A stretch of DNA of 64,000 bases from 20CM-4-69-16 sp035637455 (GCA_035637455.1 DASPXE010000007.1:51150-115149), one strand, 5' to 3'; shown: positions 36,068 to 45,155, counted from the first letter of the stretch. Notes: a model not told the origin generated them from the letters alone. A program made the numbers and translations.

Positions 36068-37876
36068 TCACCTCACGCGGAGGGCGTTGAGGATCACCGC
36101 CGCGTCGAGCGCTTCCTGCATCACCGCGCCAACCGCTGGGCTCACGAGACCAAAGCTCGCCACCACCATCAGCGCGAAGCTCACGCCCAGCCCCACACCG
36201 ATGCTCTGCAGCGCGATGTGGCGCATCCGCCGGCTGATAGCCACCGCGTCGCCCACCCGCGAAATGTCGTCCACCAGCAGCACGATGTCCGCCGCCTCAG
36301 CCGAGACCGCCGTGCCGTGCTCGCCCATGGCGATCCCCACCGTGGCGGCGGCGAGGGCCGGCGCGTCGTTGATGCCGTCTCCGACCATCGCCACGGTGCC
36401 GTGGCGGCGCTTCAACTCCTGGACGGCCGCGACCTTGTCCGCGGGCAGCAGATTCGCCCGCACGGTGCGGATCCCCGCCTGCGCCGCGATCACCTCCGCG
36501 CTCGACGCGCGGTCGCCGGTCAGCATCACGGTCTCGGTCACGCCCAGCACGGCGAGCCGCTGCATGAGCGACGGCACCTGGTGGCGCAGCCGGTCGGCGA
36601 ACTCGATCGCGCCTGCCAGTCGCCCGTCCACGCTGACGTAGGCAGTGGTGCGGTCGTCAGCGCGTTCTGAAATGGGCACGCCGTGGCTCGACAGGAAGCG
36701 GGCGGATCCCACGGCGACGGCACGGCCCTCGACCCGCGCGGCCACGCCGGCCCCGGGGTTCTCCAGAAAGTCGCTGGCGGGCGGGAGCGGGCCCAACCGC
36801 CCAGCCGCCTCGGCGACCGCCCTGCCGAGGTGATGTGACGACAGGCGCTCGACGGCGGCGGCCAGACGCAGCACCTCGTCCGGCACGACTCCGTCCTTCG
36901 CCTCGATACGTCCCACTGTCGGATGGCCGAGCGTGAGCGTGCCTGTCTTGTCGAACACGATCGCCCGCGCTCGCCCGAGCTGCTCGATCGCCGCGCCGGT
37001 CTTCACGATCACGCCCAGGTCCGCCGCCCGGCTGATCCCGGCGATCACGGCGATCGGCGTCGCCAGGATCAGCGGACACGGTGTCGCCACGACGAGGACC
37101 GCAAGCACGCTCGTCGCACTCCCGGTGAGAAGCCACGCCACGCCGCACATCACGAGTGTCACCGGCGTGAACCACACGGCGAACCGGTCGGCGAGCCGCT
37201 GGATCGGGGGCTTCTCGCGCCGCGCGCGCTCCACCAGGCGTACGATCTGCTGGTACTGGCTTTGCTCGGCGGGGCGGGAGGCGCGCATTTCGAGCGCCCC
37301 GTCCAGGTTCACGCTGCCCGAGAGGAGCGCGGTCCCCTGCACCGCACGGATCGGGAGCGGCTCGCCCGTGAGCGCCGACTGGTCCACCGCCGAGGTCCCG
37401 TTCGTCACCTCGCCGTCTACGGGGACCAGGTCGCCAGGCCGAACCAGCAGCACGTCGCCGGCACCGAGCTCGCCCACCGGCACCTCCTCGACCCGCCCGC
37501 TGCGGATCCGGTGCCCGACCTTCGGCGCCCGGGCGAGCAGCGCTTCAAGCGAGCTCGACGCGCGGCCCATGGCATAGCGCTCGAGCGCCTCCCCGCCCGA
37601 CTGCATCAACGCGATCACCGCGCCGGCGAAATACTGGCCGAGGGCGAGCGCCGCGAGGATGGCGAGCATCGCGACGATGTCGGCCGCAAACCGGCCGCGA
37701 GCCATCCCGCGGAGGGTCTGCACGACGAGCGGGCCGCCCCCCGCGACGAGCGTCGCGAGGAAGAACCCCTGTCCGACCTGGGGAGCGCCGACGACGAAGC
37801 GGGCCGCGAGCCCAGTGACGAGCCCGGCGCCCACCAGCACGGGAAGGGGATACAGCTTGAGCATGCGTCGCATCAA
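36068..37876 (-). CDS. P1B-type heavy-metal ATPase with a TPC metal motif
   Basis: 602 residues. Actuator motif TGEP (170-173), phosphorylation site DKTGTL with Asp309, and GDGINDAP near the C-terminus define a P-type ATPase. The membrane metal site reads ATPCPL (264-269) rather than the CPC of copper pumps. No N-terminal metal-binding domain is present. It lies 34 bp downstream of the oxidase subunit I gene on the same strand, so it may serve metal supply or efflux linked to the oxidase. The metal is not determined. Confidence 0.88.
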   Translation of the reverse strand: MMRRMLKLYPLPVLVGAGLVTGLAARFVVGAPQVGQGFFLATLVAGGGPLVVQTLRGMARGRFAADIVAMLAILAALALGQYFAGAVIALMQSGGEALERYAMGRASSSLEALLARAPKVGHRIRSGRVEEVPVGELGAGDVLLVRPGDLVPVDGEVTNGTSAVDQSALTGEPLPIRAVQGTALLSGSVNLDGALEMRASRPAEQSQYQQIVRLVERARREKPPIQRLADRFAVWFTPVTLVMCGVAWLLTGSATSVLAVLVVATPCPLILATPIAVIAGISRAADLGVIVKTGAAIEQLGRARAIVFDKTGTLTLGHPTVGRIEAKDGVVPDEVLRLAAAVERLSSHHLGRAVAEAAGRLGPLPPASDFLENPGAGVAARVEGRAVAVGSARFLSSHGVPISERADDRTTAYVSVDGRLAGAIEFADRLRHQVPSLMQRLAVLGVTETVMLTGDRASSAEVIAAQAGIRTVRANLLPADKVAAVQELKRRHGTVAMVGDGINDAPALAAATVGIAMGEHGTAVSAEAADIVLLVDDISRVGDAVAISRRMRHIALQSIGVGLGVSFALMVVASFGLVSPAVGAVMQEALDAAVILNALRVR

Positions 37877-37910
37877 CGTTTCCCCTTTCCCGTCTCCCCT
37901 TTCCCGATGT

Positions 37911-39533
37911 TCAGAACGGTGTATAGCCCGGCGACCCGAACCGCTGCATGTGCAGATGGGACCACAGCGGGTAGGCGTAGGCGATCAGCACGAGCGCCAC
38001 CGCTACCAGCGTCCAGAGTCCGTAGCGGTCGAGCAGCGTGGCCTTCGGGCTCGACGGCTCCAGCGGCTCGGCCCACTCGATCGGCTCCGGCTCGCGCTTC
38101 CGCCCGGCGAGCCCCGTTCCGAGCATGACGAGCATGAAGAACCCGGCGCTGGCAAACAGGAACAACCCGCCTACCGCGGAGATCCCGGTGAGCCCCCGCC
38201 ACGCCTGCGCCGCCGCCGCGCCGCCGTACGTCGCGTCGTAGATCCGACGGGGCATCCCCATCAGGCCGGTGATGTGGTTTGAGATCGAGAACAGCACCAT
38301 GCCGACGAACCACAGATACGGCTGCACCTTCGCCAGCAGTCCGAGCTCGAGCTCACGTCCAGTCAACCGCGGCAGCAACCAGTACGCCGTCCCCATGAAA
38401 GTCAGTGCCGTTGCGCTGCCCACCGTCAGATGGAAATGTCCCTGAATCCAGGCGGTGTTGTGCACCACGGCATTCATCCCGTATGCCGCGTTGATCGCGC
38501 CGCCGATTCCTCCTACCGCGAACAGCAGCATCGACAGCAGGACGCTCGCCACCAGCGGGTCCCCCCACGGGAGTCGCTTGAGCCAGTCGAGCAGTCCCGT
38601 TGCGCCGTGCATCCGCCCCGCGACCTCGAGCGACGCCGTCACCGTGAACGCCGTCACGAAGCTGGGAAACAGGATCCCGAAGGTGAGGATGGCGTGGAAC
38701 AGCTTCCACGCGGCGGGAATCCCCGGGTCCATGAACTGGTGATGGAAGCCCACGGGCGTGGACAAGATGATGAACAGCACGAACACGAGGCGCGCCAGCG
38801 GGTCGCTGAACAACTTCCCCCCGGCAACCCTCGGCAACACCGTGTACCACACCACGTAGGCCGGCAGCAGCCAGAAGTAGACGAGCGGGTGGCCGAAGTA
38901 CCAGAACAGCATCCGGGCGAGCTCGGGATCGACCGTCTTGGTGAAGCCAAGCGACCACGGAATCAGCAAGAACAGCATTTCCGCCGCCACCCCCACGGTG
39001 GCGATCAGCCACACGATCACCGTGGCGAGCGTCCCGTGCAGCGCGAGCGGCGCGGGCTGACCCACATGCTCCCGCTTCCAGAGGAGGTAGCTGCGGATCA
39101 CCACGAAGCCCCAGATCCACGACCCGACCACGAGCAGGGTCGCCCCAATGTAGAACGCCGGATGCGCCTTGAGCGGAGGATAGAAGGTGTACAGGACCGT
39201 GGCCTTCCCCGAGAGGATCGCCGCGACCGCCGCGAGCGTCCCCGCGAGCGCCACCCAGAAGCCCGTCCACGCGAGGCCGCGGTGCGGGACAGGACGACCC
39301 AGCGTCCGCTCGGCCACGACGTAGCCGAACGCCATGATGAAGAACGTCGTGAACACCAACGCCATCAGCGTGCCATGTGCCGTGACCGAGAGGTAGTACA
39401 TCTTGGCCGAACGCCACGGCAGCTCGAGTGCCGCGCGCGACAGTGCCTGCATGAACGCCATCGCGGAAGCGACGCCGAACGCCAGGATCGCAACCCACAG
39501 GTTCGCGAGGGCGAGCCGACTGGAGCGGATCAT
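37911..39533 (-). CDS. cbaA: Cytochrome c oxidase subunit I, ba3 (B) type
   Basis: 540 residues with about 13 transmembrane helices. GHPLVYFWLLPAYVVW holds the CuB His and cross-linked Tyr, TPVGFHHQFMDPG the two further CuB His, and WIQGHFHLTVGSAT the haem ligands. These fit B-type haem-copper oxidases such as Thermus ba3, which have high oxygen affinity. It reduces O2 at the inner membrane. The ATG overlaps the subunit II stop (ATGA). Confidence 0.93.
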   Translation of the reverse strand: MIRSSRLALANLWVAILAFGVASAMAFMQALSRAALELPWRSAKMYYLSVTAHGTLMALVFTTFFIMAFGYVVAERTLGRPVPHRGLAWTGFWVALAGTLAAVAAILSGKATVLYTFYPPLKAHPAFYIGATLLVVGSWIWGFVVIRSYLLWKREHVGQPAPLALHGTLATVIVWLIATVGVAAEMLFLLIPWSLGFTKTVDPELARMLFWYFGHPLVYFWLLPAYVVWYTVLPRVAGGKLFSDPLARLVFVLFIILSTPVGFHHQFMDPGIPAAWKLFHAILTFGILFPSFVTAFTVTASLEVAGRMHGATGLLDWLKRLPWGDPLVASVLLSMLLFAVGGIGGAINAAYGMNAVVHNTAWIQGHFHLTVGSATALTFMGTAYWLLPRLTGRELELGLLAKVQPYLWFVGMVLFSISNHITGLMGMPRRIYDATYGGAAAAQAWRGLTGISAVGGLFLFASAGFFMLVMLGTGLAGRKREPEPIEWAEPLEPSSPKATLLDRYGLWTLVAVALVLIAYAYPLWSHLHMQRFGSPGYTPF

Positions 39534-40006
39534 GGCCGTGCCTCCTCCACGATCAGCCTGGCGGACATGAGGTGATGGCTCAGTCCACAGTACTCGTTGC
39601 ACACGATCAGATACTGGCCCGGCTGCCGGAATGTTGTGGTGAACTGGCTGACGTAGCCCGGGACCAACATCGTATTCGCGTTGGTGCCGACGATCAGGAA
39701 GCCGTGGGTGACGTCGGCGCTGGTCATCCGGAACGTGACCGGGCGCCCGGCCGGGACGTGGATCTCGGCGGGCAGGAACGCGAACATCATGCCGACCGCG
39801 ATGACGGTGGCGCCGGTCGGGCTCACGGTGACGCCCTGCTTCGCGAACCGGCCGTCCCGCCACACGGTGGCCGGATCGATGGTCTCGATATGGCTCGGCG
39901 GCACGAGCGCGCTGCCGATGCCGGCCACGAGTACCGTGGTGATGAACGCCACGATGATCCCCCCCGCCGCCCACATCCAGATCTTTTCGTAGAGCGGGAC
40001 GTTCAT
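39530..40006 (-). CDS. cbaB: Cytochrome c oxidase subunit II with CuA, ba3 type
   Basis: 158 residues, short as in ba3 oxidases. One N-terminal transmembrane helix (about 14-34) is followed by a cupredoxin domain with the CuA ligands His101 (VTHGF), Cys136, Glu138, Cys140, His144 and Met147 in CNEYCGLSHHLM. It accepts electrons from a periplasmic donor, for which the sulfocyanin-like protein is a candidate. The start overlaps the small subunit stop. Confidence 0.93.
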   Translation of the reverse strand: MNVPLYEKIWMWAAGGIIVAFITTVLVAGIGSALVPPSHIETIDPATVWRDGRFAKQGVTVSPTGATVIAVGMMFAFLPAEIHVPAGRPVTFRMTSADVTHGFLIVGTNANTMLVPGYVSQFTTTFRQPGQYLIVCNEYCGLSHHLMSARLIVEEARP

Positions 40007-40143
40007 GGCGTCACCCCGCCGCGCCGCAGATACACGAACAAGTACACGGCGAACCACGCGACCACGAACAGCACACCGTACAGGCCGATGAGCAACAGGG
40101 TCCCTTTGGGGTGCTGCGAGGTAAGCGGCTGCTGCGGCGCCAT
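40003..40143 (-). CDS. Small ba3 oxidase subunit (IIa/CbaD-like)
   Basis: 46 residues, one transmembrane helix (LLLIGLYGVLFVVAWFAVYL). Thermus ba3 oxidase has a similar one-helix subunit IIa. The ATG at 40143 follows a GGAG site, and its TGA overlaps the subunit II ATG. Assignment rests on size, helix and position. Confidence 0.72.
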   Translation of the reverse strand: MAPQQPLTSQHPKGTLLLIGLYGVLFVVAWFAVYLFVYLRRGGVTP

Positions 40144-40157
40144 GGCGTGCTCCGGGT

Positions 40158-41210
40158 TCAGCGGTGAGGAATTGCGGGGAGATCGACCTCGAAGCGTGAT
40201 CCCGTCCCGCCTCCCGTGACGTTCGCTACGTGCACGCTGCCGCCGTGCAGCCGAGTGATGGCCGCGACCATCGCCAACCCGAGGCCCGTCCCGGTGCCAC
40301 GGCTGCGTGCCTGGTCGGCACGGAAGAACGGCTCGAAGACGTGAGGGAGCTGCTCGGTGGCAATCCCCGGACCTGAGTCCTCCACCGCGATCCGGACGCC
40401 GCCAGCGCCGTTCAGCGGAGCGGTCGCGACGCGCACCCGTCCACCCGGGGGCGTGAATTTCACGGCGTTGTCGAGAAGCTGTCGCACCAGCCGGGTCACG
40501 AGATCCGAGTCGACGACCGCGTGCGTCGCCTCGGGAGCGAAGTGCGACTCGACCGCCAGCTCGCGCTCCTCGATGCGCGGTTGCAGCGCTTCTACCGCGC
40601 AGTGGACGATCGCGTTGAGGTCGGTCGGGATGCGATCGGCCTGGAGCAGGTGGGCGTCCGCCCGGCTGATCAACAGCAGGTCCTCGCTCATCGCCGTGAG
40701 ACGGTCGATCTCCTCCAGCGCGCTGTGCAGCACCCGCTGATAGTCGCGGGCGCTCCGCTCGGACCGCAGCGCCACTTCCATCTCGCCCCGCAGCGCCGTG
40801 AGCGGCGAGCGCAGCTCGTGGCTCACGTCCGCGATGAGGCGGCGTTGGTTGCGGAACGCGCGGTCCAACCGCTCGAGCATCCGGTTCAGCACGGCGACCA
40901 GGCCGCGGTACTCGTCCGTCTCGGCGTGCGCCGCGATTCGCTGGTCCAGGGTGCCCGGGGCGATCCGCGTTGCCTGCGCTGTGATCTCGTGCACCGGCCG
41001 CACCGCTGACCCGGCGAGCCACCACGCGCCGACGAGCGTGGCCCCCGTTCCCAGCACCACCACGGCCGCGAGCAGGAGCAGCAGCTCGCGGTGCATCCCG
41101 GCAGCGGGGCCGACGGCCACGCCGTACGCCGCCGCCGCCGCGAAGAGCAGGCCGGCCCCCATGGTCGCCGCGAACCGGACGGCCAGGGTCCGCCGCAGCG
41201 ACCGGCTCAC
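40158..41210 (-). CDS. Sensor histidine kinase (EnvZ/CusS-like)
   Basis: 350 residues. Two transmembrane helices (about 13-33 and 42-62) enclose a very short periplasmic loop, then HAMP (about 68-118), HisKA with His131 (LIADVSHELRSPLTAL) and HATPase ending GTGLGLAMVAAITR. The nearly absent periplasmic domain suggests sensing in or near the membrane, for example redox or quinone state. The GTG start overlaps the regulator stop. It is co-transcribed with the oxidase genes. Confidence 0.92.
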   Translation of the reverse strand: MSRSLRRTLAVRFAATMGAGLLFAAAAAYGVAVGPAAGMHRELLLLLAAVVVLGTGATLVGAWWLAGSAVRPVHEITAQATRIAPGTLDQRIAAHAETDEYRGLVAVLNRMLERLDRAFRNQRRLIADVSHELRSPLTALRGEMEVALRSERSARDYQRVLHSALEEIDRLTAMSEDLLLISRADAHLLQADRIPTDLNAIVHCAVEALQPRIEERELAVESHFAPEATHAVVDSDLVTRLVRQLLDNAVKFTPPGGRVRVATAPLNGAGGVRIAVEDSGPGIATEQLPHVFEPFFRADQARSRGTGTGLGLAMVAAITRLHGGSVHVANVTGGGTGSRFEVDLPAIPHR

Positions 41211-41893
41211 TCCTCGTCCCGATCCGGTGACTGGAGACGGAAGCCGACCCCGCGCACCGTATGGATCAGCTCCAGCTCGGCGGCATTCTTGAGCTTGCGC
41301 CGCAGATTGCCCACGTGCACGTCCACCACGTTACTCTCGGGGTCGAAGTGCAGGTCCCAGACCTTCTCGAGCAGCTCCGTGCGCCGGATGACCTCTTCCG
41401 GCCGGAGCAGGAAGTGCTCGAGCAACTGGAATTCCTTCGGGGTGAGCTCGAGTCGCTGCCCCTTCACGCGCACCTTGTGCTTCAGGCGGTCGAGCTCAAC
41501 CGGCCCGTAGGCGAGCAACTCGGTGCGCGACGCCCCACCGCGGCGCACCAAGGCCCGCACGCGTGCCAGCAGCTCGTCGAACTTGAAGGGCTTGGGCAGA
41601 TAGTCATCCGCGCCGGCGTCCAACCCGCGCACCACGTCTTCCGTCGTGTCGCGCGCCGTGAGCATCAGGATCGGCGTCTTACGGCCTTCGCGGCGCAACT
41701 CGGACGCGACCTGGAGGCCGTTCTTCTTGGGCAGCATCACGTCGAGAACCACGAGGTCGTAGTCGTAGACGTGCGCCAAGGTCGTGCCTTCCTCGCCGTC
41801 GGGCGCCACGTCGACGGCATACCCCTCTTCCCGCAGCCCCTGCTCGATGAAGCCCGCGACCTTTCGATCGTCTTCCACCACAAGGATTTTCAT
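41207..41893 (-). CDS. OmpR/PhoB-family response regulator
   Basis: 228 residues from ATG 41893. The receiver has Asp51 (LVVLDVMLPKKNG) and Lys in YLPKPF; the winged helix reads LELTPKEFQLLEHFLLR and NVVDVHVGNLRRKL. This class binds tandem direct repeats 10-11 bp apart. Paired TTCA-type half-sites lie 24-62 nt upstream of its own start and upstream of other genes in the region, making it the obvious candidate regulator. Confidence 0.95.
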   Translation of the reverse strand: MKILVVEDDRKVAGFIEQGLREEGYAVDVAPDGEEGTTLAHVYDYDLVVLDVMLPKKNGLQVASELRREGRKTPILMLTARDTTEDVVRGLDAGADDYLPKPFKFDELLARVRALVRRGGASRTELLAYGPVELDRLKHKVRVKGQRLELTPKEFQLLEHFLLRPEEVIRRTELLEKVWDLHFDPESNVVDVHVGNLRRKLKNAAELELIHTVRGVGFRLQSPDRDEE

Positions 41894-41917
41894 GGCTCGG
41901 AGAGTAAGGGAAGGGTG

Positions 41918-41955
41918 CTGAACCGATTCTAAAGAATCGCTGAAGGAACCTTCAT
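41918..41955 (-). promoter_or_regulatory. TTCA-box region upstream of the OmpR-type regulator
   Basis: CTGAA at 41918 and 41940, 22 bp apart, with GATTC-taaa-GAATC between them (41925-41938) and GAAGG-aa-CCTTC at 41942-41953. It sits 24-62 nt before the regulator start. Confidence 0.5.
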
Positions 41956-41957
41956 AC

Positions 41958-43295
41958 TCAGGCGGGTGGCCGCAACGGCAGCGCCAGGGTGAATGTCGCT
42001 CCGCGGTTGACGACGCTCTGCACCGTGAGCGCCCCACCGAGCACCTCCGCCAGCCGGCGCGAGACCGGCAGCCCGAGCCCCGTGCCGAGCCCCGAGTGCG
42101 GGTCGAATCGCTCGAACGGCTCGAAGATGCGGTCCTGGAGCTCCAGCGGGATGCCGCGGCCGCGGTCGCTCACGCGGAATGAGACCATGGAATCCGCCGT
42201 CGCCACGTGCACCGCGACGGTGCCGCCTTCCGGGCTGTGTCGCACCGCGTTGGAGAGCAGGTTCACGAGGATCTGCTCCAGCCGCACCGGGTCGGTGCGG
42301 AATGTCGTCGGGCCAGGGCCATAGTGGGGTGCGAGCACCACGCGCTTCGCCTCAGCCGCCGGCTGCATCCCCCCGATCGCCCGCGCGACTGCCGCGGGGA
42401 TCTCGACGTCGCGCCACACGGGACGGACCTTCCCTGCGTCGAGCCGCGTGAGGTCGAGGAAGTTGTTGAGCAGGGTGATGGTCAGCCCCGCTCCTTCGTA
42501 CACTTCCTGCGCCGCCTGCGCCGCCGCCTCGGGCGACTTGCCCCGCACCAAGCGTTCCGCCCAGCCGTACACGGCCGTGAGCGCGTTCCGCAGCTCATGG
42601 TTCATCATGGCGAAGAAGAGGTCGCGCTGGCGTTGCATCGCCCGTACCTCACCGACCAGGCGCTCGCTTTCGTCGTGCAGGCGCGCATTTTCGACGGCGA
42701 CCGCCGCGTGCGCCGCGAGCAGCACGGTGATCGCCTCGTCTTCCGCATTGAACTGTTTCGCCCCGATCTTCTCGGTGAGGTAGAGGTTGCCGAACACCTT
42801 TCCCCGGCTCCGGATCGGGACACCGAGAAACGATTTCATCGGCGGATGGTGGGGCGGAAAGCCGTAGCGCTTGGGGTGGCGGTTGATATCGGCCGAACGG
42901 ACCGGCTTTGGCTCGCGGATGACCAGGCCGAGCAGCCCACGGCCCCGCGGCGGGTCGCCAATCCGTTCGCGCTCGGCTGGGGAGAGGCCGGAGGTGACGA
43001 ACTGGCTCAAGGTCTCCCGGTCCGCAGCGAGCACGCCGAGCGCTGCATAGCGGGCCCCCACGACCTCGCGCGCCGAGTCCACGATCTGCTGGAGCACCCG
43101 CTCCAGGGAGTGCTCAGAGAAGATCGCCACGCCGGCCGACAGCAAGGCCTCGAAGCGCCGTCGCACACGTGCCCCTTCGGCACCGCCCTCCCTGGGTGGT
43201 CTAGGGGTGGAGGCTGGTCGTCTCGGCACGCGGGGCCTCGCTCCTGAAGACGGTATGAATTTCGTCTCGGGAGAAGCCAGCGGTATCTCCCTCAC
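41958..43295 (-). CDS. GAF-domain histidine kinase, DosS/DevS-like sensor
   Basis: 445 residues, soluble. One GAF domain (about 55-205) contains PKRYGFPPHHPPMKSFLGVP and GNLYLTEK, the signature of DosS/DevS GAF-A domains, which bind haem and sense O2, NO or redox. The kinase core has His233 (MMNHELRNALTAVYGW) and HATPase. DosS proteins usually have two GAFs and a HisKA_3 core, so this is a variant. The start is GTG at 43295. Confidence 0.85.
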   Translation of the reverse strand: MREIPLASPETKFIPSSGARPRVPRRPASTPRPPREGGAEGARVRRRFEALLSAGVAIFSEHSLERVLQQIVDSAREVVGARYAALGVLAADRETLSQFVTSGLSPAERERIGDPPRGRGLLGLVIREPKPVRSADINRHPKRYGFPPHHPPMKSFLGVPIRSRGKVFGNLYLTEKIGAKQFNAEDEAITVLLAAHAAVAVENARLHDESERLVGEVRAMQRQRDLFFAMMNHELRNALTAVYGWAERLVRGKSPEAAAQAAQEVYEGAGLTITLLNNFLDLTRLDAGKVRPVWRDVEIPAAVARAIGGMQPAAEAKRVVLAPHYGPGPTTFRTDPVRLEQILVNLLSNAVRHSPEGGTVAVHVATADSMVSFRVSDRGRGIPLELQDRIFEPFERFDPHSGLGTGLGLPVSRRLAEVLGGALTVQSVVNRGATFTLALPLRPPA

Positions 43296-43301
43296 CCGGG
43301 G

Positions 43302-43317
43302 TTCAGGCTCCCTTCAA
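43302..43317 (+). promoter_or_regulatory. TTCA-box direct repeat upstream of the Usp remnant
   Basis: TTCAG at 43302 and TTCAA at 43313, 11 bp apart, 24-39 nt before the ATG of the Usp remnant and also adjoining the divergent kinase start. Confidence 0.45.
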
Positions 43318-43340
43318 CACCCAACGGTTACGCTCGGACC

Positions 43341-43433
43341 ATGCGAATCCGCAAGATCCTCGTCGCCATCGACGGAGGGCCGGACTCGGGTGACGTGTTG
43401 GCGGCCGCCACAGCCATCGCGTACCCGATCTGA
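43341..43433 (+). pseudogene. Universal stress protein (UspA) remnant
   Basis: 30 codons (RIRKILVAIDGGPDSGDVLA...) match the first beta strand and helix of a Usp domain, then a stop. About 140 residues would be expected. A full two-domain Usp gene is 1.8 kb downstream. Confidence 0.65.
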
Positions 43434-43527
43434 GTGCAACCAACTGAGGCGTCCGCACGTCTTACGCATCAGGCAAGGCCCACTGCCCGTATCTTCATCT
43501 CGACCACCCCGACAACTGGAGCTCCCG

Positions 43528-44046
43528 ATGAGTTCACAAACCACAGTCTTGGACGCGGCGCTCGCCGCCCTGGTCACGGCCTGCTCAGCCGCCCACCAGC
43601 CGCGCGTGCCGATGGCGGGGACCGCCGGCGACGTGGCCGCCCTCGCAGGCCGATGGGAGGGGTCGTACTCGAGCGCTGCCACGGGCCGCAGCGGCAGCAT
43701 CTCCTTCACCCTCTCCGCCAGCAGTGACAGCGCCTTCGGCGATGTGATCATGATACCGCGTGGCTGGGGCCGTCCGCTCCAGGCGTGGGACCGGCAAGGA
43801 GCGGCAGGCGGCGCCGCGGCGCAGCCGCGCAGCGCGGTGTTGACGATCAACTTCGTGCGCGTGGCGAGCGGCCGCGTGACCGGCACGCTCGCGCCCTACG
43901 CCGACCCCGAGAGTGGCGCCCAGCTCTTCACCACGTTCGAGGGCCGACTCGATGGCGACACGATCGAAGGCAGCTACACGACACGCGGCGGTGGCTCCGG
44001 TGACGCTCAGACTGGTCAGTGGAAGGTGACGCGGCGCAAAGCATGA
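43528..44046 (+). CDS. Putative exported protein of unknown function
   Basis: 172 residues from ATG 43528. A hydrophobic N-terminus (VLDAALAALVTACSAA) has a possible lipobox (VTAC) but no basic n-region, which is odd. The rest has beta-rich segments: ALAGRWEGSYSSAATGRSGS, GRVTGTLAPYADPESGAQLF and TIEGSYTTRGG, a pattern seen in lipocalin-like domains. No family is assigned. Confidence 0.6.
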   Translation: MSSQTTVLDAALAALVTACSAAHQPRVPMAGTAGDVAALAGRWEGSYSSAATGRSGSISFTLSASSDSAFGDVIMIPRGWGRPLQAWDRQGAAGGAAAQPRSAVLTINFVRVASGRVTGTLAPYADPESGAQLFTTFEGRLDGDTIEGSYTTRGGGSGDAQTGQWKVTRRKA

Positions 44047-44088
44047 AGCGGAGCGGCGCCGGAGCCCCGTCCGGCGCCGCCGCGTCAG

Positions 44089-45096
44089 CTAGTGCGCCAT
44101 CGCCGTGACGTGGGGCGGCGCGCCGACCTGAATCAGCCCAACCGCACCCTTGGCGGCGTCGGCGAACGCGTGCGTCACGAACGCGTATACTCCCTCGCCG
44201 CTCCCGTCCTTGTCGAACACGGTCTCGAACACCGCCCCACCACCCGCGGGGATACCCCACGTTTGGACGTGCGCCAGCGCGTGCGCCGGATCTCCGTCCG
44301 GATACACCTTGTCGAACACCGCACCCACGACGTGGAAATCGCTCGAGAAGCTCGGACCCGCGTTCACGACGAACAGCCGGACGCGGTCGCCCACGGCGAC
44401 TTCCAGGGGGTGCTGCTGGTACTGGAACGCGCGCCCGTTGAACACGACATAGCTCGCCTGGCGTCCGAGGGCCTGCTTCCAGTCGGCCTGCCCTGGCAGC
44501 GCGCTGTCGCCCCCCTGCACGTAGAACTCGCTCTGGACGATGACGAACTCCTTGTCGGCCTTGCCGGGCCAGCCGCGCTTGGGATCCACGATGATGGGGA
44601 GGTACATCCCCTGCATCAGGTGGAGCAGCACGGGAGGGGTGCCGCAGTGCACGAGGTAAGCACCCGGGTCGCGCGCCACGAATTCGAAGGCCAGCGAGTC
44701 GCGCGGGACGATCGTGCGGAACGCTACGTTCATCGGAATCCGCGCCGCGTGGAAATCGATCGAGTGCGGCAGCGACGCTTCGTTGACGAGCAGGATCCGC
44801 ACGAGATCCCCTTCGCGCACCCGGATCACCGGCCCGGGCACGGTGCCACCGAAGCTCCAGCCGTTGTATCTGACGCCGCTCGCAATCTCCAGTTTCGCAT
44901 CCCGAATGGGGATGCGGAACTCCTTGACCGGAGCCGCCGAGGCGGGGGCGAGCGTGGGGTTGTAGACCGCGCCGACCGCGCGGGGCGCGGCGCCGAAGTC
45001 GATCCGCTCGGTGCGCGGCGCACTCGTGAAGCTCGCACCCGCGAGCCCGACCAGGGCGAGAGCGACGATGCCGGTCCCCAGAAGCTTCGAGTTCAT
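44089..45096 (-). CDS. Two-domain copper protein, NirK-like nitrite reductase
   Basis: 335 residues with a signal peptide. All NirK ligands can be placed: type 1 Cu at His111, Cys151, His159 and Met164; type 2 Cu at His116, His150 and His309; catalytic Asp114 (HSIDFHAA) and His255 (SSDFHVVG). NirK reduces nitrite to NO in the periplasm. Other two-domain multicopper oxidases share much of this, so substrate is not certain. A paired TTCA-type site is 60-87 nt upstream. Confidence 0.75.
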   Translation of the reverse strand: MNSKLLGTGIVALALVGLAGASFTSAPRTERIDFGAAPRAVGAVYNPTLAPASAAPVKEFRIPIRDAKLEIASGVRYNGWSFGGTVPGPVIRVREGDLVRILLVNEASLPHSIDFHAARIPMNVAFRTIVPRDSLAFEFVARDPGAYLVHCGTPPVLLHLMQGMYLPIIVDPKRGWPGKADKEFVIVQSEFYVQGGDSALPGQADWKQALGRQASYVVFNGRAFQYQQHPLEVAVGDRVRLFVVNAGPSFSSDFHVVGAVFDKVYPDGDPAHALAHVQTWGIPAGGGAVFETVFDKDGSGEGVYAFVTHAFADAAKGAVGLIQVGAPPHVTAMAH

Positions 45097-45155
45097 CTCG
45101 TGTTCCTTGAGAGGGTTCGATGTATGTGACCGGGTAGGAATCTGCTCGAGGCTTG

